Source: Empedobacter brevis NBRC 14943 = ATCC 43319 (GTDB taxonomy: Bacteria > Bacteroidota > Bacteroidia > Flavobacteriales > Weeksellaceae). Taken from it: a stretch of 64,000 nt of DNA. The stretch spans positions 372,001 through 436,000 of the forward strand of contig NZ_KB908291.1 in NCBI RefSeq assembly GCF_000382425.1. Direction: 5' to 3'. A program made the position numbers and the translations under genes. The notes beneath the pieces were generated by a model. That model was not told the origin of the DNA. It made no database searches and saw only the letters and a list, made by a program, of their open reading frames with translations. Position 1 is the first letter of the stretch, and each line of letters opens with the position of its first letter. Below, in pieces: positions 1-10,400 of this stretch.

Positions 1-1
1 T

Positions 2-640
<639 letters not shown>

Positions 641-650
641 TAATAAAGAA

Positions 651-682
651 AAAAGAACCACTTTGAAAGTGGTTCTTTTTTT
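651..682. terminator. Bidirectional hairpin terminator between hemB and a convergent gene
   Basis: An A-run, the stem AGAACCACTTT, a very short loop, AAAGTGGTTCT and a T-run form a symmetric intrinsic terminator. It serves hemB on the plus strand and the convergent small gene on the minus strand, whose stop codon lies at the edge of the T-run. Confidence 0.9.
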
Positions 683-1043
683 AAAGCGTATAGCTAATCA
701 TTTTTGTTCTAAACTGCTGTTTTTCTAACGTAGAAAGCAAATATTTTTGCTCGGCTAAAGCTTGCTCTTTTTTGTGGTAATTTTTCTCATACCCCGTCTG
801 AATCTCTTTTAAAGACGAGATCGAACCGTTCTTTAACAAGTAATTCTGGAATGTTGTATACCTATCCGCCAACTTTCCATAAATCTCCTTACTTTCGAGA
901 TCTGCTTCATAAATATCCGTTACAAAAACTTCATTATTTTGTCCATAAGCAATGGAAAAAAAATAATACGTTTGATTATTCTTTGTTTGACTGAAAACCA
1001 CCCCAGCAACAAAGAATAGAAATAATACTAAACCTTTTTTCAT
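681..1043 (-). CDS. Small secreted protein of unknown function
   Basis: 120 aa. It begins with a clear Sec signal peptide (MKKGLVLFLFFVAGVVFSQ; cleavage probably just before or after the Q), so it should be periplasmic or outer-membrane associated. The mature part (about 100 aa) is rich in Lys, Glu and Tyr and has no cysteines. Its second half looks helical and charged (KKEQALAEQKYLLSTLEKQQ). I do not recognise a family. It is convergent with hemB and divergent from ffh, with about 115 bases of shared upstream region. Confidence 0.7.
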   Translation of the reverse strand: MKKGLVLFLFFVAGVVFSQTKNNQTYYFFSIAYGQNNEVFVTDIYEADLESKEIYGKLADRYTTFQNYLLKNGSISSLKEIQTGYEKNYHKKEQALAEQKYLLSTLEKQQFRTKMISYTL

Positions 1044-1131
1044 TCAACCAAAATTTGAGTGCACAATTTAATTATAAAAATTTAATTAAGAGCCTTATTG
1101 TGTAATTTTATATAATTCGGTATAAATTTTT

Positions 1132-1139
1132 TATATTTG
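1132..1139 (+). promoter_or_regulatory. Candidate -7 promoter element for ffh
   Basis: TATATTTG matches the Bacteroidota -7 consensus TAnnTTTG and lies 20 bases before the ffh start codon. No convincing -33 TTG is seen at the usual 19-21 base spacing, so this is a weak call. Confidence 0.4.
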
Positions 1140-1159
1140 CGGTATAAAATTGACTCAAA

Positions 1160-2521
1160 ATGTTTCAAAATCTTCAGGATAAATTAGATAAGGCACTACA
1201 TACTTTAAAAGGAAAAGGACAAATTACTGAAATTAATGTTGCAGAAACAGTAAAAGAAGTGCGTAGAGCACTTGTTGATGCCGATGTTAGTTATAAAGTT
1301 GCTAAAGATTTTACAAATACGGTAAAAGAAAAGGCTTTAGGAGAAAACGTAATCACATCTCTGAATCCTGGACAATTAATGGTAAAAATTGTTCACGATG
1401 AATTAGCAAAATTAATGGGAGGTGAGGTAGTAGAACTTCAAATAGAAGCGAATCCTACAATTATTTTGATTGCTGGTTTACAAGGTTCCGGTAAAACAAC
1501 TTTTTCCGGAAAATTAGCTAATTTCCTTAAAACGAAGAAAAATAAAAAAGTATTGCTAGTTGCAGGTGACGTTTATCGCCCGGCCGCTATCAATCAATTG
1601 CAGGTTTTAGGAGAGCAAATTGGTGTTGATGTATATGCTGATTTAGAAAATAAAAATCCTGTTGAAATTGCTCAAGCAGCGATTGCTCAAGCAAAACAAA
1701 ATGGAAACAATGTCATTATAGTCGATACTGCTGGTCGTTTAGCAATTGATGAGCAAATGATGGATGAAATTCGCCGCGTTCATCAAACTGTCAACCCAAC
1801 CGAAACTTTGTTTGTTGTCGATTCTATGACTGGGCAAGATGCGGTAAATACTGCAAAAGCATTCAACGAAGTTTTAAATTACAATGGGGTTGTACTTACA
1901 AAATTAGATGGAGATACTCGTGGTGGAGCTGCTTTAACGATTAGAACTGTTGTCGATAAACCAATTAAGTTTATCTCGACTGGTGAAAAGATGGAAGCTT
2001 TAGATGTTTTCTATCCAGAGCGTATGGCGGATCGTATTTTGGGAATGGGAGACGTTGTTTCGTTAGTAGAACGCGCTCAGGAACAATTTGACGAAGAGGA
2101 AGCAAAACGTTTACAAAAGAAAATTGCGAAAAACAGTTTTGATTTTGACGATTTCCTAAAACAAATCCAGCAAATTAAACGTATGGGTAATATGAAGGAT
2201 TTGGTTGGAATGATTCCAGGTGCCGGAAAAGCATTAAAAGATGTAGAAATTGATGACAATGCTTTTAAAGGTGTTGAAGCAATTATACATTCTATGACCA
2301 AAAAAGAACGTCAGAATCCAACGATTATCGATAATTCTCGTAAGAAAAGAATTGCTGCCGGTTCTGGGACTTCTTTACAGGAAGTCAACCAGCTATTGAA
2401 ACAATTCTCTGAGATGGGAAAAATGATGAAATTTATGAATTCTTCTAATGGTAAAAAGATGATGGAAACCATGTCTAAAAATATGCCTGCCGGAGGATTC
2501 CCCGGAATGCCAAAGATGTAA
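1160..2521 (+). CDS. ffh: Signal recognition particle protein Ffh (SRP54 GTPase)
   Basis: Binds signal sequences of nascent inner-membrane proteins, pairs with 4.5S RNA, and docks with FtsY in a GTP-dependent way. 453 aa, normal for the family. The N-domain helices (1-95) are followed by the G domain: P-loop GLQGSGKTT (106-114), VLLVAGDVYRPAA (131-143), DTAGR (189-193) and TKLDGDTRGG (247-256). The M domain has KRMGNMKDLVGMIPG and a Met-rich tail (KMMKFMN...GGFPGMPKM). It is a single gene with its own promoter and a strong terminator. It is core genome and anchors this end of the window to the chromosome. Confidence 0.98.
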   Translation: MFQNLQDKLDKALHTLKGKGQITEINVAETVKEVRRALVDADVSYKVAKDFTNTVKEKALGENVITSLNPGQLMVKIVHDELAKLMGGEVVELQIEANPTIILIAGLQGSGKTTFSGKLANFLKTKKNKKVLLVAGDVYRPAAINQLQVLGEQIGVDVYADLENKNPVEIAQAAIAQAKQNGNNVIIVDTAGRLAIDEQMMDEIRRVHQTVNPTETLFVVDSMTGQDAVNTAKAFNEVLNYNGVVLTKLDGDTRGGAALTIRTVVDKPIKFISTGEKMEALDVFYPERMADRILGMGDVVSLVERAQEQFDEEEAKRLQKKIAKNSFDFDDFLKQIQQIKRMGNMKDLVGMIPGAGKALKDVEIDDNAFKGVEAIIHSMTKKERQNPTIIDNSRKKRIAAGSGTSLQEVNQLLKQFSEMGKMMKFMNSSNGKKMMETMSKNMPAGGFPGMPKM

Positions 2522-2528
2522 AAAATTT

Positions 2529-2582
2529 AATATTATCATAAAAAAAGCTCCCACTAGTGGGAGCTTTTTTTATGATAATATT
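2529..2582. terminator. 54-bp perfect palindrome acting as bidirectional terminator
   Basis: Starting 8 bases after the ffh stop, 27 bases on the left (ending in GCTCCCACT) are the exact reverse complement of the next 27 (AGTGGGAGC...). The GC-rich inner stem is flanked by A7 and T7 runs, as in an intrinsic terminator, but pairing continues outward through the A/T runs without mismatch. Confidence 0.9.
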
Positions 2583-2676
2583 TTTTTAAATTCCAGAGAA
2601 GAGCAAAATTTCTACGTGCATTATTTTTCTTATTAAAAGAAAATGAGTATATTAGAAATAATTAACACTTAACAAT

Positions 2677-4185
2677 ATGAAGAAAGCTCTACTTCCGGTT
2701 TTCTCCTTATTTTCCATTTACGCTATTGCACAGCATGATATTGTATGGGAAAAATCTATTGGAGGAGAACAGGCAGAATATCTGTATAACGCCATCCAAA
2801 CACCTGATTATGGTTTCATCATTTTAGGGAGTTCGGGTTCTGACCTATCAAATACTCAGAATAATTCATCCAAAGGAGATTTAGATTATTTTATCTCAAA
2901 AATTGATGAAAACGGAAAACAGGAATGGCAACACACTTTTGGTGGCTCAGGAAATGATTTTCTTTATGCTGCTGTTTCCACACCAGATGGAGGAATATTA
3001 TTAGCAGGATCTTCAGATTCCGGCAAAGGACGAGATAAAACGGAAAATTCTAAAGGACTTCACGATTATTGGGTCATTAAATTAGATGCAGGAAAACACC
3101 TGCAATGGCAAAAAACATTAGGCGGTTCGGGAAATGATTTTTTACGTCAAGTTATAAAAACCCAAGACGGCGGCTATCTTTTGGCAGGAGAATCAAATTC
3201 CGGTAAAAGTAGCGATAAACAAGATGATGGTTTCGGCGGTTTTGATTATTGGCTGATTAAATTAGACTCGAAAGGAAATGTCTTATGGGAAAAAACGATT
3301 GGTGGAAATCTAAATGAAGAAGTAAAATACATCAAAGAAATAAAAGGTGGCTATCTTTTATTAGGCAATACCAATTCAATCGATGAAACAGTTACAAAAC
3401 AAGACAAGGGATTTGATGTTGAAATGGTTTTACTTTCTCAGCAAGGAGACGTCCAAACCAAAAAACGACTTGTCTCTACAGAAGAAGATGATTTACTCCA
3501 TGCTGTTGATGTGAATGACGAACAACACTTCAATCTTTTAATTTCAAGTATAGAGAATGAACAACGTATGTTGCACATTTTAACGGTTGACGAAAAAGGC
3601 AATACTCATACAGAAATAAAAAAAGAATTAAAGAATAATCTTCTGCTTAATCACATTTTTGAACAAAAAGGCAGAAGCTTTTTAATTGCCGGAAGTGAAC
3701 AAGGATTTAAAAAAGACAGGAATATTGAACCAACTTCTTTTTTTACGGTATTTACACTGAATGAAAATGGCTCTGAAAATTGGAAAAAAGAACTGAAAGA
3801 ATCCGGATTTAATGATTTACAATTTGCTATTCAAACACGAGACGAATCAATTATTTTAATTGGGAACTCTAATTCAAAGAATTCCTCAACATCCTTTAAC
3901 CAAGACTTTAGAATGATTAAATTAGGAAATAAAGAAAGCAAAGCACCGCGTGAATTGGTTGAAATTTATCCCAATCCAACCTCTGATTATGTCAATTTAC
4001 TCATTCAACAGGAATTTGAACCATCGAAAGGAGCAGTTTATACTCTTGCAGGACAAAAATTACAAGATTTTAAACTGACGACCCGTACAACCGCAATAGA
4101 TTTAAGAAATTACCCGAGTGGTGTTTATATTCTTCAATTTGTTGTGAATAACCAAACGCACGCGATAAAAGTTCTTAAAAAGTAA
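2677..4185 (+). CDS. Secreted repeat protein with T9SS type A sorting domain
   Basis: 502 aa. An N-terminal signal peptide (MKKALLPVFSLFSIYAIAQ) is followed by repeats of about 50-60 residues carrying GGSGNDFLYAAVSTPDGGIL-like and DYWVIKLD motifs, typical of beta-propeller-like secreted proteins. The C-terminal ~75 residues form a type IX sorting domain: EIYPNPTSDYVNLLI, then VYTLAGQKL, then PSGVYILQF and a basic end (IKVLKK). It should cross the outer membrane through T9SS and be cell-surface or released. Its stop is 3 bases before the next start, so it is probably co-transcribed with the two RHS genes. Its binding target is unknown. Confidence 0.9.
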   Translation: MKKALLPVFSLFSIYAIAQHDIVWEKSIGGEQAEYLYNAIQTPDYGFIILGSSGSDLSNTQNNSSKGDLDYFISKIDENGKQEWQHTFGGSGNDFLYAAVSTPDGGILLAGSSDSGKGRDKTENSKGLHDYWVIKLDAGKHLQWQKTLGGSGNDFLRQVIKTQDGGYLLAGESNSGKSSDKQDDGFGGFDYWLIKLDSKGNVLWEKTIGGNLNEEVKYIKEIKGGYLLLGNTNSIDETVTKQDKGFDVEMVLLSQQGDVQTKKRLVSTEEDDLLHAVDVNDEQHFNLLISSIENEQRMLHILTVDEKGNTHTEIKKELKNNLLLNHIFEQKGRSFLIAGSEQGFKKDRNIEPTSFFTVFTLNENGSENWKKELKESGFNDLQFAIQTRDESIILIGNSNSKNSSTSFNQDFRMIKLGNKESKAPRELVEIYPNPTSDYVNLLIQQEFEPSKGAVYTLAGQKLQDFKLTTRTTAIDLRNYPSGVYILQFVVNNQTHAIKVLKK

Positions 4186-4188
4186 GCC

Positions 4189-7100
4189 ATGAAAAAAATA
4201 TACTTCCAATTATTGTGTTTATCCTTAAGCGGCCCTACTTTCGCACAAACGAATCCGACTGAATTAAGTAACACATCTTCGTTAACTCCTGACATGTTTC
4301 CCAAAACGCCGGAAGCAAACGGGCTAAGCAAATTTGTCGATATACCTTCGGGAAATTATACCGGTGTCGCTACTTTTACAATTCCACTTTATGAAATCGA
4401 TTTAAACGGAACGAAAATTCCAATCCAACTAAGCTATTCAACAAAAGGAGTCACGGTAGGCGAAATTGCAACAAGAACAGGTTTAGGATGGAGTTTAGAC
4501 ACAGGAGCTTCACTTTCGCAGCAAGTAATTGGAACACCGGATTTTATACGAACAGGAACCCGGCCTGTTATAGATCACCTAACATTTGATCCTATTCACA
4601 ATGAGAATGACAAACAGTTGGCAAGAGAGGTCTTGGATATTATGCAGGGAAGCACCAAACCGCAAGATTTGCAACCGGATGTTTATTCGTATAATATTGT
4701 AGGGAGTGGCGGGCATTTTATTGTTCGTTCAAATGGAATTGATGGCGTTCCCATACCTATGAATCAAGATAAAATAAGGAGATCATGGGACTATATGAAA
4801 ATTTACAATGACAAAGGAGTTCTTCACAATTTTACAACAGATCAATTGGTTCAAAGTTTTAATTCGTGCAATACAAACGCTGGGTTTGAATACAATGATC
4901 CCAATTATAAAATAGGACAAATCATTACACCAACTCAGCATAAAGTGACGTATCACTACAATGAATACGTGAATTCAACGTACGTGACCTCTGTTTCTAG
5001 TTCAAAAACGATTTCCACTCATAGAAGTGGACCTTTACCAAATAATTTTGGACAAGCTCCAGAAACTTGTCACAATTATTCTGTGAACAAGGAATCTATT
5101 TTAACAAAAATAGATTTTCCAAACGGATACATTGAATTTACTTATGTTACTACCTTAAACAAAGGAGACACAGATAGAAAGGATTTACCCGGAGATAAAA
5201 TATTAAAAACAATTCGTGTTAAAAATAATGCAGGAGCTCTTCTTCGAAATTATGAATTGAATTATAAATACGTCCAAGCTACAGAAACATATCCAATTGA
5301 CCGAAATTATCTAAAAGGAATTGACTATCGTTTATTTTTGACTTCTGTAGAAGAAAAAAATAGTAAAGGAGTATACAAGTTAGACTATTATGAAGGATCC
5401 AAGAACCCCACACGAATTTCAAATGATCAGGATTATTGGGGAATTTACAATGGAAAAGGAAATACGACAGCTATTCCTACTGTACGCAACATTGTGGGAT
5501 TAGAAGGTTTTTTGTTTAATTTTTCCGGCGCAAATAAACAGCCAGATCTTACTTATGGAGTGATTGGGAATTTGAAAAGAATCACTTATCCTACGAAAGG
5601 ATTTACTGAAATAAAATACGAAAATGATGAGTTCTTTAAAGATTTTACTTTGCCTGAAGATTATGAAATAATCGATTATCCCGGGTATGTGAGTACAGAT
5701 TCTAATTTGAATTATGATTTTGATATCACCCACTATTTCGAGAAAAAAATAAGCGGAACCTTTAACGTAATAGGAAGACAAAACGAGCCAAGTGCACATG
5801 GAGGATGTAAAATCCAGATTAAAAATCTATCCAATAATTCGATTATTTTTGAATCTGATAAATATGGGAATTGGTCAACTGATGTAAATGACGGAAGCTA
5901 TAGAATAGCTATTTTTCCTGCTACCATGTATAATTATGAGTGCGAAGCTGAATTCACAACAATCGAAAAAATACCAAAAGAAACTTCAGATACCGGAATT
6001 ATCGGAACATTAAGAGTTCAGCGTATACAATCTGAGGATGCAAAAGGACATACCATCACAAGAGAATTCACGTATAAAAATCCTGTTACCCGTAAATCTT
6101 CGGGAAAAAATTTTGGAGAAAGTTATTTTGATCCTGTTCTTTATGATGAAATTCCTTTTAAACCGGATGAAGCAACCCTTTACACGTCTTATTTACAGAA
6201 GCTTTCTATCACCAATAATCCGGGGTGGCAGACTTCTACAGTTCGTGGAAAATCTATTGGGTACGAATATGTGCAGGAAATTTATAAGGGCGATGGAATA
6301 TCGTTCAAAAAACAATACCGTTTTGATAATGAACATGACAATGGTTATGGATACCGCCCCCGACATGTTATTCAACTTTTTTGGCCAATGGATGGTTTTC
6401 AAAGAGGAGAGTTAAAAGAAACGATTGAGTATGATGCATCCGGTGAATGGGTGAAAAAAGAAATTTATGAACCTGATTACAGCACAGAACTAAACAAAGG
6501 TTTATTGAATAATAATGGTGGAGAAGCCATAGATGTCGGAATTGTACTTAAATATGGGTCAAAGGTAGATGAACGTCCCTTTATTTTTGATGTATTTTCA
6601 GTTAAAAACTATTGGATTAAACCTTTGAAGAAAACGACAATCGAAAAATTAAATGGTCAGGAGATTGTAAAAGAAGAAACATACGAGTATAAATCTCCTC
6701 CAAAACATACTTATCCGTGGAAAATCAGTTCATTGAACAGTAGAAATGAAAAAATAGTTCAGGAAACAACTTATCCGTTGGATGACCCGAGTGAAACGAA
6801 TATGTCGGATTTGATTGAGATGAATATTCATTCGGCGCCTGTTAGAAAGAAAACGACCAATATCACCAAAAATATAAAGCTAGAAGAAACAAAAAGTACG
6901 TATGGTAAATTCACCACAAAAAATTTCGTTTTACCTCAATTTGTTTATGTCAACAAAGGAAATCAGCCAATTGACACATCAATAGATAAGGAAATAACAT
7001 TTGACGCTTACGATACGTATGGGAATTTGACACAGTATACGGTAAAAGATGTCACAACAAGTGTTATTTGGGGATACAAAGGAACGTATCCGGTTGCGAA

Positions 7101-7398
7101 GATAGAAGGTGCAAGGATTTCTGATTTCTCAGCAACTGACATCAAAGCAATTGAAGATGCTGTAGATAATGCCACATTGGTAACGAAATTAAAAAGTCTG
7201 ATTAGCACGACTTCGGCAGCCATGATAACCGGTTATGTGTACGAGCCATTGAAGGGTGTTCAGCAAATGATCAACCCTAACGGAACCTCTGTTTATTACA
7301 ATTATGATGCGTATGGCCGATTATTAAATGTCATGAAAGAAGACGTCAACGGTGTGAAAACGACGGTGAAATCGAATGAGTATAATTATAAAAATTAA
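4189..7398 (+). CDS. RHS/YD-repeat-type exported protein, first half of an RHS pair
   Basis: 1069 aa. The signal peptide MKKIYFQLLCLSLSGPTFAQ is followed by a conserved block (SKFVDIPSGNYTGVATFTIPLY, then TRTGLGWSLDTGASLSQQV), common to large Bacteroidota RHS-like and SpvB/TcB-like beta-rich proteins. Near the end are YD-type motifs (YDTYGNLTQY, VYYNYDAYGRLLNV). It has no toxin tip and no T9SS tail. It sits 3 bases after the T9SS protein and 4 bases before the RHS toxin, implying one operon. By analogy with the TcB/TcC pair it may form half of a hollow shell around the toxin; that is inference. The organisation as a full gene is clear. Confidence 0.85.
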   Translation: MKKIYFQLLCLSLSGPTFAQTNPTELSNTSSLTPDMFPKTPEANGLSKFVDIPSGNYTGVATFTIPLYEIDLNGTKIPIQLSYSTKGVTVGEIATRTGLGWSLDTGASLSQQVIGTPDFIRTGTRPVIDHLTFDPIHNENDKQLAREVLDIMQGSTKPQDLQPDVYSYNIVGSGGHFIVRSNGIDGVPIPMNQDKIRRSWDYMKIYNDKGVLHNFTTDQLVQSFNSCNTNAGFEYNDPNYKIGQIITPTQHKVTYHYNEYVNSTYVTSVSSSKTISTHRSGPLPNNFGQAPETCHNYSVNKESILTKIDFPNGYIEFTYVTTLNKGDTDRKDLPGDKILKTIRVKNNAGALLRNYELNYKYVQATETYPIDRNYLKGIDYRLFLTSVEEKNSKGVYKLDYYEGSKNPTRISNDQDYWGIYNGKGNTTAIPTVRNIVGLEGFLFNFSGANKQPDLTYGVIGNLKRITYPTKGFTEIKYENDEFFKDFTLPEDYEIIDYPGYVSTDSNLNYDFDITHYFEKKISGTFNVIGRQNEPSAHGGCKIQIKNLSNNSIIFESDKYGNWSTDVNDGSYRIAIFPATMYNYECEAEFTTIEKIPKETSDTGIIGTLRVQRIQSEDAKGHTITREFTYKNPVTRKSSGKNFGESYFDPVLYDEIPFKPDEATLYTSYLQKLSITNNPGWQTSTVRGKSIGYEYVQEIYKGDGISFKKQYRFDNEHDNGYGYRPRHVIQLFWPMDGFQRGELKETIEYDASGEWVKKEIYEPDYSTELNKGLLNNNGGEAIDVGIVLKYGSKVDERPFIFDVFSVKNYWIKPLKKTTIEKLNGQEIVKEETYEYKSPPKHTYPWKISSLNSRNEKIVQETTYPLDDPSETNMSDLIEMNIHSAPVRKKTTNITKNIKLEETKSTYGKFTTKNFVLPQFVYVNKGNQPIDTSIDKEITFDAYDTYGNLTQYTVKDVTTSVIWGYKGTYPVAKIEGARISDFSATDIKAIEDAVDNATLVTKLKSLISTTSAAMITGYVYEPLKGVQQMINPNGTSVYYNYDAYGRLLNVMKEDVNGVKTTVKSNEYNYKN

Positions 7399-7402
7399 TC
7401 CG

Positions 7403-10400
7403 ATGAGAAAGTTACTTTTACTATTTAGTTTATTTTCCGTCAACGCATTCGCTCAAACGAAAACGGAAAATTATACGATGGAAACCGTTTGTTTAAATGG
7501 CAATTGTACAGAAAAAATACAAACCATAAAATACTTAGATGGATTAGGACGGGAAATACAATCCATTTCCAACTCATTTAATCCAAATCTCAAGGCATTG
7601 GTTAACCTGACCGAATATGATTCGCTGGGAAGACAAGCAAGAGAATATTTACCAATGGCGGTTTCTTCAACACTTGAATTTCAACCGGGGTTGAATGAAT
7701 CTGCTGTAAAAGGGTATTACAACGGACTGAATTTATATGGTACGGATGCAAATTATGTGTATGCTGAAACAAAATTTGAAAACAATCCTTTGCAACGCAA
7801 AATTAAAACTTCTGCACCAGGCGAAAGCTGGAAAATGGATGGTGGTCATGAAATCCGTTATGAGTATGCCTTCAATTCGGCAGCAGATCATGTAAAGAAA
7901 TTTGATTTATCGACAACTTATCATACAACAGAAAAAATATACATCAATAGCTTAACCGCAACACCAACTGTGTATCCGCAAAATATGTTGTACAAGACTA
8001 TTATTCGCAACGAAAATTGGCAGTCATCAGACGGCAATACCAATAACCTGACAGAAAAATACACCGATAAGGAAGGGCAGGTGGTGTTGGAACGAAAATT
8101 CAACCAGGGTACCGCTTTAAATACCTATTATATTTACGATGTCTATGGAAACTTAGCCTATGTTTTGCCGCCTCTTTTAAGTGAAAAAGGAACGATAAGC
8201 ACCACTTTATTAAACAATTTGGGGTATCAGTACCGCTATGATTCCAGAAACCGGCTGGTTCAAAAAATGGAACCGGGAAAATTGTGGGAATCTATTGTAT
8301 ACGACAAGAACGATAGAGTAGTGTACACACAATCGGCCAACCAAACCAACCAAGAGTGGAGTTTTATAAAATACGATAAATACGGGCGTGTCGTTTATTC
8401 AGGTTTGCATACCTCATCCGCAACGCGACTTGCTTTACAAAATGAATTGAATGGTTCTACAGTTAATTTTGAAGAGAAATCAACAGGTAGTTTTCAGAAC
8501 AATGGGCTAAACAATATTTACTACACCAATGCTGCATTTCCCAAAACCAATATGACGGTATTGATTGTCAATTATTATGACACGTACGAAAATACAGGAG
8601 TTACATTTCCAACAGCTGCTTACCATACCATTGTAAATGATCCGTCTTCAAAAAAACTGAAAGGATTGGGGACAACGAGTTTCGTGAATATATTGGGGAC
8701 AACGACATGGAATAAAACCTATAATTTTTATGAGCAGGATTACCTGCGTTCGGTTGCAACAGAAATTCATTACCCTGGAAACGGGTATACAAAAAGTTTT
8801 TTTAAGCTGAACTATGTCGATCAGCCGACTGACAGTAAAGTTGTTCACAAACGTCCAAATTCATCGGAAGCCGAAAGAATAATAGAAGAACATTTTGATT
8901 ATGATGATTTATTGCGTCTGACTAAACATACACACCGGGTTAACAGTGGAAAACTGGAAACATTGGCCGTTAATAGGTACGATGATTTAGGCCGATTAAC
9001 GTCTAAAAAAGTAGGAAATACAGAAGTTAATCCATTGCAAACCATTGATTATAAATACAACATCCGGGGATGGATGACAGATCTGAACAATGTGGATGCT
9101 TCCTTATCGGATGCAACCAGGCTTTTTGCTTTCAAAATAAGTTATGACCAATTGAAGTACGGACCAAGACGGGCTGCAACTGCAACCGGTTTATACAATG
9201 GGAACATCAGCCAGACTTTTTGGAAATCCTCTTCCAATAATACGTTAAGAAGCTATGATTACAGCTATGATGGAATAAATCAATTGACAGATGCTATTTT
9301 CTACAAAGGAACAGGGATTTATGCAAAAAATTACTACAACGAAAATATCACCTATGATCATAACGGGAACATCACAACATTGCAGCGTAACGGAGATACC
9401 GAAAGCGGCTCTACACCTGTTGTTATTGATAATCTACGTTATACTTATAGTTCAAATACCAACAAACTTTCTGCTCTTACAGACTCATCCGCTCATCCGT
9501 CCGGATTTAGTTCTAACAAAACAGGGGTTTTATACGAATATGATGCTGCCGGAAATCTGAAAAAAGACCACAGTAAAGATATTATAGAAATCAAATACAA
9601 TCACCTGAATTTAGCGACAGAAGTTATTTGGTTAAATGGCAGTACCATAACATTTGTGTACGATGCAACAGGGAAGAAGGTACAAAAAAAAGTTTCTAAA
9701 ACCAACCCGGGAAGTAATCCTGTTCCTGTTCGGACAGATTATTTAAATGGTTTTCAGTATAAAAACGGAAGTTTACAGTTTTTTCCTACCGCAGAAGGTT
9801 ATGTCAATGTTATTGTAAAAGACAATAACGAAAAACTAAGTTACGTTTACAATTATAAAGACCATTTGGGAAATACACGTGTCAGTTATGCGTGGGACGA
9901 ACATGAAAATAAATTAAAAACGATTGAGGAGAACCATTATTATCCTTACGGTTTGCAACACAACGGCTACCAAGGAGGAAGAGTTATAGGGGATTTAGAT
10001 GAAGGAGAAATTTCTTATCCAAAAACCGCGGCATTGCCGGGTATTGATATTGGTACAGAACGTATGAGTTATTCGGGTAGCGAAAGTTATGCGTACCACT
10101 ATAACGGTAACGAGTTTCAAAGTGAGTTGGGGATGAATTGGTACGATATGAATCTGCGAATGTACGATCCTGCTCTTGCGCGTTGGATGGTGCAAGATCC
10201 TGTTATTCATTATACCAAATCGACCTACAACGCTTTTGATAACAATCCTGTATATTTTGCAGATCCTAGCGGAGCTACTGCAGAAGGCAGTAATGAGAGT
10301 AGCAATAGTAGTACACAAATTAGTTCCGGAGTAGGAGGAATTACGTTTGATTTAGCCACTCATCCCGGAGCAATTGGATATCAAAGTTATTCTGAAGGGT

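Noticed and set aside
6038-6415. Plus-strand frame of 125 codons inside the first RHS-type gene
   Set aside because: Out-of-phase shadow; the RHS frame is continuous across it.
7376-7402. Upstream ATG for the second RHS gene
   Set aside because: It would overlap the preceding gene and place nine residues before the clear signal peptide that starts at 7403.
9995-10318. Minus-strand frames antisense to the RHS core, also present at 19150-19464
   Set aside because: They recur only because the core sequence is repeated; no start region or protein-like features.
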